A stretch of DNA of 64,000 nt from Candidatus Saccharimonadota bacterium (GTDB lineage Bacteria > Patescibacteriota > Saccharimonadia > Saccharimonadales > Saccharimonadaceae). The notes below the pieces were generated by a model that searched no databases, had not been told where the DNA came from, and saw only the letters and a list, made by a program, of their open reading frames with translations. The stretch covers positions 53,367 through 117,366 of the forward strand of contig JAFWIQ010000010.1 in assembly GCA_017511865.1 (NCBI GenBank). The letters run 5' to 3'. Positions within the stretch are counted from its first letter, which is position 1. Each line of letters starts with the position of its first letter. This document shows, piece by piece, positions 62,210-64,000 of the stretch. A program made the position numbers and the translations under genes.

Positions 62210-62782
62210 ATGGCAAGAAGACGAAGGCGTAGTAAGAAGTGGGTTTCGTGGTTGATTATTTTGATTTTGTTAGTTGCTGCCGGGGTGGTGGTTTATTTGG
62301 TGTGGGATAATTATTTTAATGATAGAAATGATGATGGTGTAGAAGGGCGGTTGTCCGACGTTGAACGCGTTGTAAGAAAAGAAGATAAGAAAGAGAAGAA
62401 CGATGAAAAGGTTGAGGAAGAGAAAAATGACGATGGAGAAAATGTGGACAACAAAAAAGTTGTGCAATATGAAGGCGAAGACCCAAACAAAGCAGAAGAA
62501 TTGAGTGGGGTGGTGACTTATGCGGGGGTTTTGGGTAATGATTTGATGATACGGGTAAATATTGATCAATATTTATCTGGGGGAAGTTGCGGACTTAGTT
62601 TGATACGAGACGATGTGGTGCAATATAGTAATGTTGTAAATGTAGTGGATTCGGCGGCGACGGCGACATGTGAAGGCTTTAACGTACCGATAGCGGAAAT
62701 TGGTTCAGGAAGTTACCAAATAATAATAAAAATTACTTCTGGCGAGAAAGTTGGTGTAATAAGAGGGGAAGTGAACGTATGA
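62210..62782 (+). CDS. Membrane-anchored secreted protein
   Basis: 190 residues: Arg-rich start, a transmembrane helix (about 13-33), a Lys/Glu/Asp coil (about 50-90), then a beta-rich end with two Cys (GGSCGLSLIRDD, ATCEGFN). AGGAGA precedes the ATG. Overlaps the next gene by 4 bp. Family unknown; looks like a small Ig-like surface domain. Confidence 0.65.
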   Translation: MARRRRRSKKWVSWLIILILLVAAGVVVYLVWDNYFNDRNDDGVEGRLSDVERVVRKEDKKEKNDEKVEEEKNDDGENVDNKKVVQYEGEDPNKAEELSGVVTYAGVLGNDLMIRVNIDQYLSGGSCGLSLIRDDVVQYSNVVNVVDSAATATCEGFNVPIAEIGSGSYQIIIKITSGEKVGVIRGEVNV

Positions 62783-64000
62783 GGGTGAGGCGGAGAGATA
62801 AAAGGGCGTGGTTTGTGCTTTTGGGAATATTTGTGGCGGTATTTTTGTTTAGTTTTATGGCGCAGAAATTTAAGAATAATGAAGAGGTAGAGGCGGCGAG
62901 TTTGGCGGGATTTGACCCGGGATATATAATTTCGGATTATCAAATGGGGAATTATAATTCAATGAATGAAGCGGAAATACAAGTTTTTTTGACGGCGAAG
63001 GGGAATTGTCGTGATACGGAGACGTATCGTGCGAGTTATTATCCAAGTGTGTCATACCATATTAAGGATGGGCATTTTGTGTGTTTGGCGGAAGAGATAT
63101 TTGGGGAGGGGGTGGAATATGGTGATGGTGTAGCGAATGGGGCGTCGGCGGCACATGTTATATGGCAAGCAGCACAGGATTATCGGATAAATCCGCAGGC
63201 ATTGATTGTATTATTGCAGAAGGAGCAAGGATTGATTACGGATTCGTGGCCGAATGACAGGCAGTATAGGTCGGCAACAGGATATGGATGTCCGGATACG
63301 GCGCCATGTAATGCGGAGTATTATGGGTTTAAAAATCAGGTAAGAAAGGCGGCAGCTTTATTTAGGACGGTGCTAGATGGGGGATGGACAAATTATCCAC
63401 TTGGTAATAACTATGTTCAATATAATCCTAATGCTGCGTGTGGTGGAAGCGTGGTGAATATTAGATCGCTTGCGACGTCGGCGCTGTATCGCTATACACC
63501 ATATCAGCCGAATGCTGGGGCGCTTGTTGCTGGGTACGGAACGGCGGAGTGTGGGGCGTATGGAAACAGGAATTTTTATTTGTATTTTGAGGATTGGTTT
63601 GGGGGGATAACTGAAGAAAACAGAAAAGATGCCATAGAGAGAATTGGCGTAAACGAAGAAGATGAAAAAAGAATTCGCAAGAGGGTGGACGAAATAATGG
63701 AAGCTGGTTATGATATGGGTAAAAGTTTGGACGAAGTCTATTGCTACAAGAACTCAAACAACAACAACAATTATTGCGTACAACGTTATGATAATGGATA
63801 CTTAATTTCTACACCAAGTGGAGTGTGGGAATCATATGGCGAGATTAGGGAAAGGTGGGCTACGCTTGGATACGAAAATGGAGTACTTGGTTATCCGAGA
63901 GACGAAGTCTATTGCTACAAGAACTCAAACAACAACAACAATTATTGCGTACAACGTTATGATAATGGATACTTAATTTCTACACCAAGTGGAGTGTGGG
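62779..64000 (+). CDS. LGFP-repeat cell-wall protein, cut by window edge
   Basis: Opens with an ATG overlapping the previous stop (ATGA) and has no stop to the window end (407 codons seen). Helix at about 10-28, a domain resembling actinobacterial haemagglutinin or lysozyme-like enzymes (LIVLLQKEQGLITDSWP, YYGFKNQVRKAAALF, FYLYFEDWFG), then LGFP-type repeats (LGYPRDE, RYDNGYLISTPSGVW). The repeat unit is 171 bp (57 residues) and the copies at 63730-63829 and 63901-64000 are identical. Confidence 0.85.
   Translation, partial: MRVRRRDKRAWFVLLGIFVAVFLFSFMAQKFKNNEEVEAASLAGFDPGYIISDYQMGNYNSMNEAEIQVFLTAKGNCRDTETYRASYYPSVSYHIKDGHFVCLAEEIFGEGVEYGDGVANGASAAHVIWQAAQDYRINPQALIVLLQKEQGLITDSWPNDRQYRSATGYGCPDTAPCNAEYYGFKNQVRKAAALFRTVLDGGWTNYPLGNNYVQYNPNAACGGSVVNIRSLATSALYRYTPYQPNAGALVAGYGTAECGAYGNRNFYLYFEDWFGGITEENRKDAIERIGVNEEDEKRIRKRVDEIMEAGYDMGKSLDEVYCYKNSNNNNNYCVQRYDNGYLISTPSGVWESYGEIRERWATLGYENGVLGYPRDEVYCYKNSNNNNNYCVQRYDNGYLISTPSGVW

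Overview
The window looks like chromosomal DNA of a Candidatus Saccharibacteria (TM7)-type member of the Candidate Phyla Radiation. The evidence is: small genes packed tightly, with UGA used as a stop; a Gram-positive-style type IV pilus set (PilB, PilT, PilC, PilM, PilN, PilO, PilD) without secretin genes; FISUMP, CAP, LytR-CpsA-Psr, CotH and LGFP surface proteins; few biosynthetic genes; and many promoters placed so close to the ATG that the mRNA must be nearly leaderless. It includes the replication origin: dnaA, dnaN and recF run leftward and rpmH, rnpA, yidC and jag run rightward from a cluster of TTTTCCACA boxes near 56.4 kb.

Layout. 0-5.3 kb: a partial unknown gene, a structured intergenic element, a polar amino-acid ABC transporter operon, acetate kinase and a Xer-type recombinase. 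5.3-20.3 kb: the type IV pilus region, holding a 912-residue pseudopilin with a FISUMP end, prepilin peptidase, five pilins in two orientations sharing nearly identical 5' halves, and the operon pilM-pilN-pilO-small gene-pilB followed by pilT-pilC. 20.4-24.8 kb: TlyA-like methylase, efp, rpsR, ssb, rpsF, ftsK. 24.9-26.3 kb: tRNA-Gln followed by repeated tRNA 3' ends and two small genes. 26.4-36.2 kb: rlmH, an HTH/coiled-coil pair, tsaD, CAP protein, a 7TM sensor-like protein, a methyltransferase, a P-type ATPase and a FemAB-type aminoacyltransferase. 36.2-50.3 kb: a noncoding stretch, a transposase remnant, valS, Tim44-like, HIT and PAP2 proteins, three tRNAs, a DUF1704-like metallopeptidase, Mur ligases, a MacB-type exporter and RlmD/RumA. 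50.4-64 kb: a large orphan membrane-anchored protein, the origin region, an LCP protein diverging from a LexA-like regulator, CotH, a small secreted protein and an LGFP-repeat cell-wall protein cut by the right edge.

How the genes work together. The pilus genes form a complete inner-membrane machine: PilD processing, PilB/PilT motors, PilC platform and PilMNO alignment. It serves several alternative pilins, in keeping with host attachment by an episymbiont. The pilin array carries a 206-bp inverted repeat and an A7 frameshift, so sequence variation at this locus is plausible. Cell-wall genes (murE, FemAB type, LCP, LGFP) are scattered but consistent with a monoderm envelope.

The most unusual signals are palindromic elements. 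All four tRNA genes have a second copy of their 3' end 66-190 bp downstream, with a hairpin-rich spacer between the copies. valS contains two in-frame palindromes of about 140 bp that encode low-complexity inserts. A palindrome of similar length, with alternative pairings, lies at 496-632 and a shorter GC-rich one at 4307-4382. Together they suggest a family of palindromic elements that enters both tRNA ends and open reading frames, reminiscent of the Rickettsia palindromic elements. All functional statements come from reading the sequence and family knowledge; no searches were run.
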